The notes under the pieces: generated by a model
Seen by the model: only the letters and a program-made list of their open reading frames with translations
Database searches by the model: none
Told to the model about the DNA's origin: nothing
Shown here: positions 1-7,637 of the stretch, piece after piece
Layout: every line of letters begins with the position of its first letter
How positions within the stretch are numbered: position 1 is the first letter of the stretch
Translations under genes and position numbers: made by a program
DNA from: JBOHSA01 sp050732995
GTDB lineage: Bacteria > Gemmatimonadota > Gemmatimonadetes > Gemmatimonadales > GWC2-71-9
Length of the DNA: 19,844 nucleotides
Assembly (NCBI GenBank): GCA_050732995.1
Contig: JBOHSA010000039.1
Coordinates: 1-19,844 of the forward strand
Reading direction: 5' to 3'

Positions 1-859
1 CGAACGCGCGGGCGGAATCGTCGACGAAACTGCCGTTGCTGTTGAAATCCTGGCCGAAGTCATTCTCGTTCAGGATCGACACTTCCCGGGTGGGGTCGGC
101 CTGCTCCGACGCATAGGTGTAGGCGACCTCCACGACCCAGCGGCGCCCGAGCGCCAGCTCCACGTCGGCGCCGACCCCCGGCCCCCGACGGCTCCGACCC
201 GCGAACGGCGCATCGTACGAGCGCCGGAAATAGCCCGCCTCGAGCTCGGCGCTGACGGCGAACGGCCGGCGGCTAGTCGCTTTGACGAGGCGGTGGCGGT
301 ACCCCAGCGAGAGATCCAGCTCGTTCGACGTCCCCGCGGCGTAGCGCCGCTCGTCCGGGGCGATGAGCCCGTCCGTGTTCGCATCCACGGCGTCGCCCAG
401 GTAATTCTTCGAGAAGTATTCCGGCCGCCAGGCGGCGCGCACCCGCAGCCGGCCCGTGTGGGGGAGCGCCTGCGCGACCGTGAGGTCGAGCTCGGCGTGC
501 CGGCGCCGCGCATTCCGGAGGTTCGCCTCGTAGGTCGCCCCGGCGGAGACGTCCAGGGCCCGGCCGGTCAGCCCCGGACCGGACAGCCCCAGCGCGATGG
601 CCGAGACCGGAATCAGGTCGCTCGCGCTTTCCATATCGCGGAACCGGCCGCTCTGCGCATCCTCGGAGGAGAGTTGGTCCAGCCGGCGCTTGCTCTCGGT
701 CGTGAGGAGGAACGGGTTGTCGTCGTACACAGTGACGCCCCGGACCTGAACCGTCGGACGCCAGGACCGGCCGTCCCGCTGGGCCGCCACCGGGCCGGCG
801 CCGGCGAGCGCCGATCCCACGATCAAGACCAACAGGATACTTCGAGCGGGTCTCCGCAT
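1..859 (-). CDS. Outer-membrane beta-barrel protein, C-terminus outside the window
   Basis: Read directly on the minus strand from ATG at 859; open to the left edge (286 complete codons), so the 3' end is missing. Residues 1-27 form a signal peptide (MRRPARSILLVLIVGSALAG, then a cut after VAA-Q). The mature part starts with alternating beta-strand-like sequence containing a V-Y-D-D-N-P-F motif near residue 45, common at the start of bacterial outer-membrane barrels, followed by many amphipathic strands rich in aromatic residues (YEANLRNA, LGYRHRLV, GYFRRSY, WVVEVAYTY). A CGGAG ribosome-binding site lies 9 bases before the ATG. I infer an outer-membrane barrel or porin-like protein; substrate and exact family are not recognisable. 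It is divergent from the lipoprotein gene at 1180 and may share regulatory sequence with it. Confidence 0.75.
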   Translation of the reverse strand, partial: MRRPARSILLVLIVGSALAGAGPVAAQRDGRSWRPTVQVRGVTVYDDNPFLLTTESKRRLDQLSSEDAQSGRFRDMESASDLIPVSAIALGLSGPGLTGRALDVSAGATYEANLRNARRRHAELDLTVAQALPHTGRLRVRAAWRPEYFSKNYLGDAVDANTDGLIAPDERRYAAGTSNELDLSLGYRHRLVKATSRRPFAVSAELEAGYFRRSYDAPFAGRSRRGPGVGADVELALGRRWVVEVAYTYASEQADPTREVSILNENDFGQDFNSNGSFVDDSARAF

Positions 860-976
860 GGTTGCTGACTCCGAGGAAGGGGTCGACACCAAGGTTCGCC
901 CGGTGAGTGGCAACAACCGTACCCGCCGCGGCAGATGCCCGCCGTATCTGTCATCACGGTCCAACCGGAGGTCCAC

Positions 977-1072
977 GTGACCGAGGTCACCCGAGGGTGA
1001 CACACGGCTGGGCAGCAGGCGACTCAAAACGACGCACGTCAGAGAGTGATGAGGGTCACCCTTCACGGTCAC
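977..1072. promoter_or_regulatory. Cluster of GGTCAC/GTGACC palindromic half-sites
   Basis: The 320-base intergenic region 860-1179 contains no convincing gene but has dense inverted repeats. GTGAC-CGAG-GTCAC lies at 977-990; it overlaps GTCACCC-GA-GGGTGAC (perfect 7-base arms) at 986-1001; AGGGT-C-ACCCT lies at 1052-1062; a further GGTCAC is at 1067-1072. The repeated half-site suggests a dimeric or oligomeric DNA-binding protein. The sites lie roughly 45 to 140 bases upstream of the start expected from the -24/-12 element at 1090, which is where enhancer-binding proteins for sigma-54 usually bind. The binding role is inference. The rest of the intergenic region shows nothing else I can support. 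Confidence 0.45.
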
Positions 1073-1089
1073 GCGTTCGTTGTGGGGAC

Positions 1090-1105
1090 TGGCACGTGGG
1101 TTGCC
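1090..1105 (+). promoter_or_regulatory. Candidate sigma-54 (-24/-12) promoter
   Basis: TGGCACG-TGGG-TTGCC matches the RpoN consensus TGGCACG-N4-TTGC(A/T) at every conserved position, with the required ten bases between the GG (1091-1092) and the GC (1103-1104). The last, weakly conserved base is C instead of A/T. Transcription would start near 1116, giving a leader of about 65 bases before the lipoprotein ATG at 1180. It is oriented toward that gene and has palindromes upstream. No RpoN or activator gene is in the window, so use of the site is inferred from sequence alone. Confidence 0.55.
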
Positions 1106-1179
1106 CAGTGTCTGGGTGCACCCGGTTCCCTAGGGTGCCGGGAGCCTGATACGCGACACGACAATACCGGAGGAGTCCC

Positions 1180-1878
1180 ATGAAAGCAATAAACCACCTG
1201 CTCGCACTCGCGGTACTGGGCGCCACGGCCGCCTGCGGCGACAGCACCGGGCCGGCGGCGAGCCGCAACAACCCGGGCATCGGAACCGCGACGCTCCGGG
1301 TGATTGCTGACATCGACGCCAACGACGATCCCGCCGTGATCGGCGGGTTCTCGACCGACTACGACGTGTCGGTGCGGGACGTGGCCGGGCTACCCGTCTC
1401 CGGCGCCACCGTGACCATCCAGAACGCCTCGCTGGGCACGATCCCGCTGACCGAGACGGCGCCCGGGTCCGGCGACTACTTCCGAACGGGCAGCACCTTC
1501 CCGTCGGGTGACTTCCGGCTCGACGTCGTGCGGGGGGCGGACAACGTCCGGGGCGTCATCCTGGGCGGCCCCAGGGCGCACAGCATCACGGCGCCGGCGG
1601 CCAACAGCACGGTCCCAGCCGATCAGCCGCTGACCGTCCGGTGGAGCGTCCCTTCGAAGGCCCAGTCGGCGGAGGTGGAGACCAGAGACTTCGGACCGGT
1701 CACCATGCCGGATACCGGCGCGTACCAGATCCCGGGGGTGGACAACCCTGCGCGTCCCGACCAGCGGGTCCGGGTGTTCCGGTATAACGAGGTGAGTATC
1801 GCGGGTGGCGCACTCGGGTTCGCGTCTCGCCTGCGCGTCAAAGTGCGGAAGACCGTCGAGCCGGTGAACGTCCAGTAG
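1180..1878 (+). CDS. Lipoprotein with Ig-like folds
   Basis: 232 aa. The N-terminus is a lipoprotein signal (MKAINHLLALAVLGATAAC) with the acylated Cys at 19, followed by GDSTGP, a sequence frequent after the lipid-bearing Cys in Gemmatimonadota. GGAGGAG at 1169-1175 is a good ribosome-binding site and fixes the start. Residues about 40-125 resemble an Ig-like or carboxypeptidase-regulatory fold (DVAGLPVSGATVTI; SGDFRLDV). Residues about 128-190 look like a second Ig or fibronectin-type domain (ITAPAANSTVPADQPLTVRW). There is no catalytic motif. Probably anchored to the inner face of the outer membrane or exposed on the surface; role unknown. Preceded by the candidate sigma-54 promoter and convergent with the amidase gene at 1943. 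Confidence 0.85.
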   Translation: MKAINHLLALAVLGATAACGDSTGPAASRNNPGIGTATLRVIADIDANDDPAVIGGFSTDYDVSVRDVAGLPVSGATVTIQNASLGTIPLTETAPGSGDYFRTGSTFPSGDFRLDVVRGADNVRGVILGGPRAHSITAPAANSTVPADQPLTVRWSVPSKAQSAEVETRDFGPVTMPDTGAYQIPGVDNPARPDQRVRVFRYNEVSIAGGALGFASRLRVKVRKTVEPVNVQ

Positions 1879-1900
1879 CGGCCATCGAGCAGGATCTGGT

Positions 1901-1935
1901 GCGGCGCGGGCGGCGTATTCGGCGGCCCGCGCCGC
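1901..1935. terminator. Bidirectional GC-rich stem-loop between convergent genes
   Basis: A perfect 11-base inverted repeat, GCGGCGCGGGC (1901-1911) and GCCCGCGCCGC (1925-1935), with a 13-base loop, fills the 64-base gap between the lipoprotein stop and the amidase stop. There is no T-run on either strand, so it is not a classic intrinsic terminator. Its position suggests a shared terminator or a 3'-end stabilising hairpin. Confidence 0.5.
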
Positions 1936-1942
1936 CGGCTGT

Positions 1943-2908
1943 TCACCGAGGGAGGTAGCGTTTGGGAAACTTGGCGACGACCGTGTACGCCGGGTCCACG
2001 ATGTTGGCCACCGTATTCTCCCCCAGCTCCCCCACCAGCTGATAGGCGTCCCACTTGCCGAAGCCGTACTCCTCGACCAGCCACTCGATGAGCTCGACGT
2101 GGGCCAGCCGGAAGGCGTCGATGAGCGGTCGCCCGCTCCCCGCGACCATGATGTAGTCCGCGTCTTCCAAGCGCGGCCAATCGATGGTCTTGCCCTTGAT
2201 GAGATCGATTTGCAATACCACGTCCATCGACGTCTCGAGCCCGGTGCCGGCCACTTCGCCTTCGCCCTGGCGCGCGTGGCCGTCGCCGAAGTAGAGGTAG
2301 GCGCCCTCGTGAAAGATGGGGAGATACACCGTCGTGCCTTCCCGCACTTCCGGCGCGTCCATGTTGCCGCCGAAGTCGCCCGGCCAGAGGCCGGCGAACG
2401 CCTCCGCGCCGCGCGGCGCCACCGCCACCCGCCCGAGCATCGGCTTGAGGTCGATCGTGATCTGCTGCATCCGGCTGTCCGGCAGCGTGGTCGTGCCGGT
2501 CATCCGATCCCGATCCAGCCGCCAGAGATAGCGGCGCGGGGGGATGGGGTCGTTGAGAAACCGCACGCGCGCATCGGTCGCGAGCCCGCCGAAATCCGCG
2601 TAGAGCCGCGAAGCGGCGAGATGATGATTCGGCCGCACGCGCAGGATCTTCAGCACGAGGATGTCGTTGGTGGTCGCCCCCTCGATGTAGAACGGGCCCA
2701 CCTCGCCGGGGAAGGCGCCGCCCTCCTCCGTGTAGTAGGGCCCGAACATCGTGTTGGAGACGAGCACGGTGCCGGGACGGAGCCGCAGCACGGGCTCCCG
2801 GACGGCGAAGGTGGGGTGACCGACCTTCGGGGTGAACCGGACGGTGTCCTGTGCCGCCGCGGTGGGCGGCGCGACCAGGACCAAGGCGAGCACGAACGGA
2901 GAGCGCAT
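1943..2908 (-). CDS. Exported acetamidase/formamidase-family protein
   Basis: 321 aa. Recognised as the FmdA/AmdA family, which hydrolyses formamide or short aliphatic amides to ammonia plus acid. Family hallmarks are GPFYIEGATTNDILVLKI near residue 72, GDFGGNMDAPEV near 180, VYLPIFHEGAYLYFGDGHA near 196 followed by QGEGEV-GTGLET, and a C-terminal block with DAYQLVGELGENTVANIVDP. Unlike the usual cytoplasmic members it begins with a clear signal peptide (MRSPFVLALVLVAPPTAAAQ), so it should act in the periplasm or outside. AAGGAG at 2914-2919 lies 5 bases before the ATG. Convergent with the lipoprotein gene and divergent from the BNR-repeat gene. Family assignment is firm; the substrate is not known, and exported relatives may have drifted from amidase activity. 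Confidence 0.87.
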   Translation of the reverse strand: MRSPFVLALVLVAPPTAAAQDTVRFTPKVGHPTFAVREPVLRLRPGTVLVSNTMFGPYYTEEGGAFPGEVGPFYIEGATTNDILVLKILRVRPNHHLAASRLYADFGGLATDARVRFLNDPIPPRRYLWRLDRDRMTGTTTLPDSRMQQITIDLKPMLGRVAVAPRGAEAFAGLWPGDFGGNMDAPEVREGTTVYLPIFHEGAYLYFGDGHARQGEGEVAGTGLETSMDVVLQIDLIKGKTIDWPRLEDADYIMVAGSGRPLIDAFRLAHVELIEWLVEEYGFGKWDAYQLVGELGENTVANIVDPAYTVVAKFPKRYLPR

Positions 2909-2962
2909 GACGGCTCCTTCAGGAAGGGGTTGGCCAGGCTAGAGACAGTGCCGGCGCCGGAA

Positions 2963-2979
2963 CGGGGGCGCAACCCCCG
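2963..2979. other. Small inverted repeat in divergent intergenic region
   Basis: CGGGGG (2963-2968) and CCCCCG (2974-2979) form a 6-base stem with a 5-base loop, just upstream of the promoter assigned to the BNR-repeat gene. The palindrome CCGGCGCCGG lies immediately to its left (2951-2960). Either could be an operator for the divergent pair; no function can be shown. Confidence 0.3.
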
Positions 2980-2980
2980 G

Positions 2981-3009
2981 TTGAGCCCTTGCTCGTCAGG
3001 CCGTACTTT
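2981..3009 (+). promoter_or_regulatory. Sigma-70-type promoter, leaderless transcript likely
   Basis: TTGAGC (2981-2986), a 17-base spacer and TACTTT (3004-3009) fit a housekeeping promoter. The -10 box ends only 6 bases before the ATG at 3016, so the transcript would start at or next to the start codon. There is no ribosome-binding site before this ATG, consistent with leaderless translation. Confidence 0.5.
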
Positions 3010-3015
3010 CGCCCC

Positions 3016-5997
3016 ATGCGCACACTCCCCCCCCCCCTCGGCCTGTTGGCCATCCTCGTCGCTCCGACGGTTCTCGGGGCGCAGTTCCAGAACCTCCGCT
3101 TCCGCTCCATCGGCCCCGCCGTCATGGGCGGCCGCATCCACGACATCGAGGGGGTGCCGCGCAACCCGGCGGTCCTGTACGTCGCCTCGGCGTCCGGCGG
3201 GTTATGGAAGTCGGTCAACAAAGGCACCACCTGGGCCCCGATCTTCGACGACCAGCCGGTGAGTACGTTCGGCGACGTCGCCATCGCCCCATCGAACCCG
3301 GACGTCGTCTGGGCCGGGACCGGAGAGCAAAACAACCGCCAGAGCACGTCGTGGGGGAACGGCGTGTACCGCTCGACCGACGCGGGCGCGACGTGGACCC
3401 ACCTCGGTCTCGAGCGGACGCGCCACATCGGCCGCGTGCGGGTCCATCCCGCCAACTCCGACGTCGCCTTCGTCGCCGCGCTGGGCGACCTCTGGGCGCC
3501 GAGCCCGGACCGCGGCGTCTACAAGACCACGGATGGCGGGAAGACGTGGGCCAAGGTGCTGTACGTCGACAGCCTGACCGGCGTGGTCGACCTCGCGATG
3601 GACCCGGCCAATCCCGACGTGCTGTATGCCGCCGCCTACCAGCGGCTGCGGCGCGCGTGGGGCTTCAACGGCGGCGGCCCGGGCAGCGGGATCTACAAGA
3701 CCACGGACGGCGGGCGGACCTGGACCAAGCTGACCAACGGCATCCCGGCTGGTGACAAAGGGCGGATCGGGCTGGCCCTCGCCGCCTCCAACCCCCGCGT
3801 CCTGAACGCCATCATCGAGCACGCGACCGAAGGGGGCGTGTACCGAACGGAGGACGCGGGCGCCACGTGGGTCAAGGTCAACACGCTCAACCCGCGGCCG
3901 ATGTACTACAGCCACATCTTCATCGATCCGAATCGCGACACGCGGGTATACGTCATCGCGGTGACGTACTTCAAGAGCGACGACGGCGGCCGCAATTTCC
4001 GCCGCATGCCCCACGCCCCGACCTACGACGTGGGCACCAAAGGTGACTTCCACGCGATGTGGATCGATCCGGGCAACAGCGACCACTTCTTCCTCGGCTC
4101 GGACGGCGGGCTGCACGAGACCTGGGACCAGGGCGAAACGTTCACGAAGATCAACAACTTCGCGGTCGGCCAGTTCTACGCGATCGGCGTGGACATGCGG
4201 GCCCCCTATTACATCTACGGTGGGATGCAGGACAACCACTCGTGGCTCGGGCCGAGCGCGACGCGGACCTGGGAGGGGATCCTGCACGACGACTGGAAGC
4301 AGATCGGCTTCGGCGACGGCATGTACCACTCGATCGACCCGACGAATCACCGTTACGTCTACACGAACGCGCAGAACGGCGAGCTGCAGCGCGTGGACCC
4401 CGAGACCGGCGATCGGCTCGATCTGGAGCCCACGCCGCCGCCGGGCGAGCCCCCGTACCGCTGGGACTGGGTCACCCCCAGCCTGGTCTCCCAACACGAT
4501 CCGAAGGTGGTCTACTTCGGCGGCAACCGGCTGTTCATTTCCCGCGACCGCGGCGTCACCTGGGAGCGGACCGACGACCTCACGCGGCGCGTGGACCGGG
4601 ACACCCTGCGGCTCATGGGCGTCCGGGGCGCGGAGCGGATGCTCTCGAAGAACGACGGCGAGCAATCGTTCTCCGAAATCCTGACCATCGCCGAGTCCCC
4701 GCTCGATCCCAAGATCCTCTGGGTAGGCACCGACGACGGGAACGTGCAGGTCTCGCGCGACGGCGGGCACACGTGGACCGAGGTGTCGCCCCCCCCCCTG
4801 CGCACGTACGTGAGCCGGGTGATCGCCTCGGTCGCGGGACCGGGCGTCGCCTACGCCACGTTCGACGCTCATCGGGACGGCGACCTCAAGCCGTACGTGT
4901 TCCGGACGGAGAACTTCGGCCGGACGTGGACGCCGCTGGTGCAGGGCCTCCCGGCCAGCGGCTCGGTGAACGTGATCCGCGAGCACCCGAAGAATCCGAG
5001 CCTGCTGTTCCTCGGCACCGAGCACGCGCTGTTCGTCTCGACCGACCGTGGGCGCGAGTGGCGGCGCCTCAAGGCCAATCTGCCGACCACGCTGTATGAC
5101 GATCTCGTGATCCATCCGCGGGACAACGACCTCATCGTCGCCACGCACGGCCGGAGCCTCTGGATCCTGGACGACCTCGCGCCGCTGGTCGAGTGGTCCC
5201 CGGAGTTCGCGGGACATCCGCTCCACCTCTTCTCAATCCGGCCCGCGATGATCTTCAACTATTGGAAGGCGGGGTCATATCGCGGGCAGGGGGACTACGC
5301 GGGTGAGAATCCAGCGGAGGGGGTGCTCATCGACTACCACCTGGCGCGGCCCGCCGACTCGGTCCGCGTCACGATCACGAACGCGGCGGGCCGGGTCGTG
5401 CGGCGCTTCTCCGGGCCCGGCGCGCCGGGCCAGGTGCACCGGGTGACGTGGGACCTGCGGCACGAGTCGCCGCCGACGTTCGCTCCAGACTTCGGTGAGG
5501 GTGGGGGAGGGGGAGGGGGAGGGGGAGCGGGAGGGGGGCCGGGGGTGACGGGACCCAGTGCCCAGCCCGCCCTGCCCCACCCGGTCACGGCGCGCGGGCC
5601 CTTCGTGTCGCCTGGGACCTACACCGCGCGGCTCGAGGCGGTCGGAGGCGACGCGGGCGCCATGCGGCCGTTCGAAGTGCGGGGCGATACGCTCCTGCCG
5701 CTCACCGACGCCCAGTGGCGGGAGCGCGAGGAGTTCCTGGTCGCGCTGCTCGAGGATCAGCGGCGGGCCGCGGACGCGGCGCAACGGGCGCGGAGCCTGC
5801 CGGATTCGCTGCGGGCGCTGCGGGCCCGGGTGAATGCGGTCCGCGGCGGGCTCAACGGCTTGGCGGGTGAGTTTAACGGCGCCGGCGTGCGCCAGGGAAG
5901 TCTGTATCCCCCCACCACCACCCACCGCCAGCGCTACCGGGCGCTGGCGGCGGCGCTGGCGGAGGTGTTGGCCCAGCTGCCGGTGGCGGACCGCTAG
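3016..5997 (+). CDS. Secreted BNR-repeat / VPS10-sortilin-type beta-propeller protein
   Basis: 993 aa from ATG 3016, which gives a proper signal peptide (MRTLPPPLGLLAILVAPTVL, cut near GA-Q). An upstream in-frame TTG at 2989 would place charged residues first and overlap the promoter. About eleven Asp-box/BNR repeats of S-x-D-x-G-x-T-W type run through residues ~60-700 (KSVNKGTTW, RSTDAGATW, KTTDGGKTW, KTTDGGRTW, RTEDAGATW, VSRDGGHTW, RTENFGRTW and others), predicting one or two large propellers as in sortilin/VPS10 and sialidase-like proteins. These are often annotated 'glycosyl hydrolase', but I see no catalytic set that would prove hydrolase activity. A FlgD-like Ig fold (~760-870) is interrupted by a glycine-only linker (~830-845). 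A charged helical segment (~890-990) closes the protein. Contains C11 and C10 tracts (3027-3037, 4789-4798). The 3' end lies one base from the convergent SusD gene. Confidence 0.88.
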   Translation: MRTLPPPLGLLAILVAPTVLGAQFQNLRFRSIGPAVMGGRIHDIEGVPRNPAVLYVASASGGLWKSVNKGTTWAPIFDDQPVSTFGDVAIAPSNPDVVWAGTGEQNNRQSTSWGNGVYRSTDAGATWTHLGLERTRHIGRVRVHPANSDVAFVAALGDLWAPSPDRGVYKTTDGGKTWAKVLYVDSLTGVVDLAMDPANPDVLYAAAYQRLRRAWGFNGGGPGSGIYKTTDGGRTWTKLTNGIPAGDKGRIGLALAASNPRVLNAIIEHATEGGVYRTEDAGATWVKVNTLNPRPMYYSHIFIDPNRDTRVYVIAVTYFKSDDGGRNFRRMPHAPTYDVGTKGDFHAMWIDPGNSDHFFLGSDGGLHETWDQGETFTKINNFAVGQFYAIGVDMRAPYYIYGGMQDNHSWLGPSATRTWEGILHDDWKQIGFGDGMYHSIDPTNHRYVYTNAQNGELQRVDPETGDRLDLEPTPPPGEPPYRWDWVTPSLVSQHDPKVVYFGGNRLFISRDRGVTWERTDDLTRRVDRDTLRLMGVRGAERMLSKNDGEQSFSEILTIAESPLDPKILWVGTDDGNVQVSRDGGHTWTEVSPPPLRTYVSRVIASVAGPGVAYATFDAHRDGDLKPYVFRTENFGRTWTPLVQGLPASGSVNVIREHPKNPSLLFLGTEHALFVSTDRGREWRRLKANLPTTLYDDLVIHPRDNDLIVATHGRSLWILDDLAPLVEWSPEFAGHPLHLFSIRPAMIFNYWKAGSYRGQGDYAGENPAEGVLIDYHLARPADSVRVTITNAAGRVVRRFSGPGAPGQVHRVTWDLRHESPPTFAPDFGEGGGGGGGGGAGGGPGVTGPSAQPALPHPVTARGPFVSPGTYTARLEAVGGDAGAMRPFEVRGDTLLPLTDAQWREREEFLVALLEDQRRAADAAQRARSLPDSLRALRARVNAVRGGLNGLAGEFNGAGVRQGSLYPPTTTHRQRYRALAAALAEVLAQLPVADR
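3027..3037 (+). repeat. C11 homopolymer directly after the start codon
   Basis: Eleven consecutive C bases begin 12 bases after the first base of the ATG at 3016, in the signal-peptide coding part (Leu-Pro-Pro-Pro-Leu). A one-base slip would shift the whole gene out of frame. A second tract, C10, lies at 4789-4798 in the same gene. Confidence 0.9.
5503..5526 (+). repeat. Four tandem GGGGGA hexamers (G-rich, quadruplex-prone)
   Basis: Four perfect GGGGGA copies, followed by GCGGGAGGGGGG, encode an uninterrupted glycine linker in the propeller protein. A 6-base unit preserves the frame, so copy-number change would only alter linker length by two residues per unit. Five runs of at least four G within about 40 bases make a G-quadruplex on the coding strand plausible. 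Confidence 0.85.
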
Positions 5998-5998
5998 G

Positions 5999-7615
5999 TC
6001 AGGGGCAGCGCGGCAGCGCCACGGGGCAGCGCTCCGGGGCAGGAGCCGGGGAGCTGCTCTGCCCGCCGGGGCCACCGTAGGTGTACAGCGCGCGCTGCAG
6101 GGTCTCGAGCTCACGGCCCGGGACTGGCCAGTGCAGCCCGGTGTTCTCGACCAGCGACTGCCAGCCCCGTGCATCGGCGTACGCCACCGACGGGTCCACG
6201 CCAGCCATCTCGATGCGCTTCTCGTAACGCAGCGCGTCCCACAAGCTGCCGCACTGTCCCTGCATCGGCCCCGGGTAGATCTTGCGCGGCACGCAGCTCG
6301 TCGCGCTGGGTGGCCCGTCGATCGTGACGGCCGGCAGCTGGCCGTTCGCGACCCGCGTCTTGTTGATGAGGGGCACGGCTTCGTTGGCCCGGCCGAGACG
6401 AATCAGGGCCTCCGCGCGAATGAAGTCCATCTCGGCCACCGTCATGGCCGTTTGCGGACCGATCTCGTGAGTCGTCCCTCGGCCGAATCGGTGGAAGTAG
6501 TAGTTGGTGTAATGATACGTCCCGCGCGTCACCGGCCAGATGTTGCTCTGATGGAAGCCGATGTACAGCCCGCGCGTGGCCGGGTTGGTGTCGATGCCGA
6601 TCCGCTTGTCGCTGGTGGCCAGCCGGAAGCGATTGCGGTTGGCGACGGGGGTGTTTACCCAGGTGATGGCGGCCTGGGTCGAGTCTGCGGGACCCACCAG
6701 CCAGTTATCGATGCGCGCGAAGTCGCCCGGGATGGTGGTGCGCTGGCGGGCCGCCCGGAACGCGAACCCGTTCTCGAACACGTCGGGCTCGGCAACGGGG
6801 CGGAAGTCGGATTGGATCCCCTGCTCCGCCATGGTCAAGACCCGGTTCCAATCGACGGCGTCCCGCTCGGCGCGGGTGCGCGGCAGCGAGACCAGGAACC
6901 GGGCGATCCACGAGTTGGCGAACTGCACGAGCTGCGTGTTGGTCATCGGCGTGCGGAACCAGCTGGGCGGGCCGGGGATGAGGAACGTATTCGTCTGCGC
7001 GATGGCTTTGGCGGCCTCGAGCATCGCGATCGCCGAGTCCATCACGACCCGGTGGTGCGAGAGTCGCGGCGCGGTCACGGTGTCGACGTCCACGTCCTCG
7101 GTCACGACGAAGGCGGAGTCGTACCATTGCGCCAGGAACCCGAACGCCAGGCCCTGCATGAGCTTGCCAACCGCGCGGGCCCGGGGCGTCGCGTCGGCAT
7201 TGGTCGCGGGATCCCGGATCACGACGCCGCCGTCGATCGCCCGGAGCGCGTCATTCAGGTTCGACACCAGCCGATGGAGCCCGCCCCACGGTTCCCGGTT
7301 CGTCGCGGCGAAGGAGGCCGTGGAGGCGTTGTCCCACGCGACGCGCGGCTCCTGGGAGCTGAACCACATCCCGAAATCGGTGAACGCCCCCGTGAACTCG
7401 TCGGCCATGGTGGTGAGCGCCCAGGTGGGCGTGTTCTGGTGGGTCTGGCCCCACCACAGGGAGAACCCGCTCGAGATCAGCGCTTCGACCGCCGCCGGCT
7501 GGGCCGTGGCGTCGCCGCGGTCCGGATCGTTGGGGTTGGTGACGCTCAGGTCCTGGCACCCGACGACGAGGGTGCCCGCGAGCGCCATGCTCAAGAGTTG
7601 TGCTGTGCGACGCAT
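5999..7615 (-). CDS. SusD/RagB-family outer-membrane lipoprotein
   Basis: 538 aa from ATG 7615, chosen because GGAGGA lies just upstream (about 7622-7628) and because the protein then starts with a lipoprotein signal (MRRTAQLLSMALAGTLVVGC, acylated Cys 20). An upstream start at 7699 would bury this signal and overlap SusC. SusD features: a helical TPR-like core (MTVAEMDFIRAEALIRLGRANEA), the WDALRYEKRIEMAG segment and a C-terminal HWPVPGREL...YTYGGPGG end. SusD proteins cap the SusC transporter and bind oligosaccharide, peptide or other ligand at the cell surface. It follows SusC after 22 bases, so they form one unit. The last ~20 residues are a Ser/Pro-rich tail with two Cys (QSSSPAPAPERCPVALPRCP) beyond the usual family end. 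Ligand unknown. Confidence 0.92.
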   Translation of the reverse strand: MRRTAQLLSMALAGTLVVGCQDLSVTNPNDPDRGDATAQPAAVEALISSGFSLWWGQTHQNTPTWALTTMADEFTGAFTDFGMWFSSQEPRVAWDNASTASFAATNREPWGGLHRLVSNLNDALRAIDGGVVIRDPATNADATPRARAVGKLMQGLAFGFLAQWYDSAFVVTEDVDVDTVTAPRLSHHRVVMDSAIAMLEAAKAIAQTNTFLIPGPPSWFRTPMTNTQLVQFANSWIARFLVSLPRTRAERDAVDWNRVLTMAEQGIQSDFRPVAEPDVFENGFAFRAARQRTTIPGDFARIDNWLVGPADSTQAAITWVNTPVANRNRFRLATSDKRIGIDTNPATRGLYIGFHQSNIWPVTRGTYHYTNYYFHRFGRGTTHEIGPQTAMTVAEMDFIRAEALIRLGRANEAVPLINKTRVANGQLPAVTIDGPPSATSCVPRKIYPGPMQGQCGSLWDALRYEKRIEMAGVDPSVAYADARGWQSLVENTGLHWPVPGRELETLQRALYTYGGPGGQSSSPAPAPERCPVALPRCP

Positions 7616-7637
7616 GAGGGCTTCCTCCGATTCGGGG

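Noticed and set aside
3202..5226. Minus-strand open frame of 674 codons opposite the propeller gene
   Set aside because: Shadow of the BNR-repeat gene; no start context and no recognisable domain.
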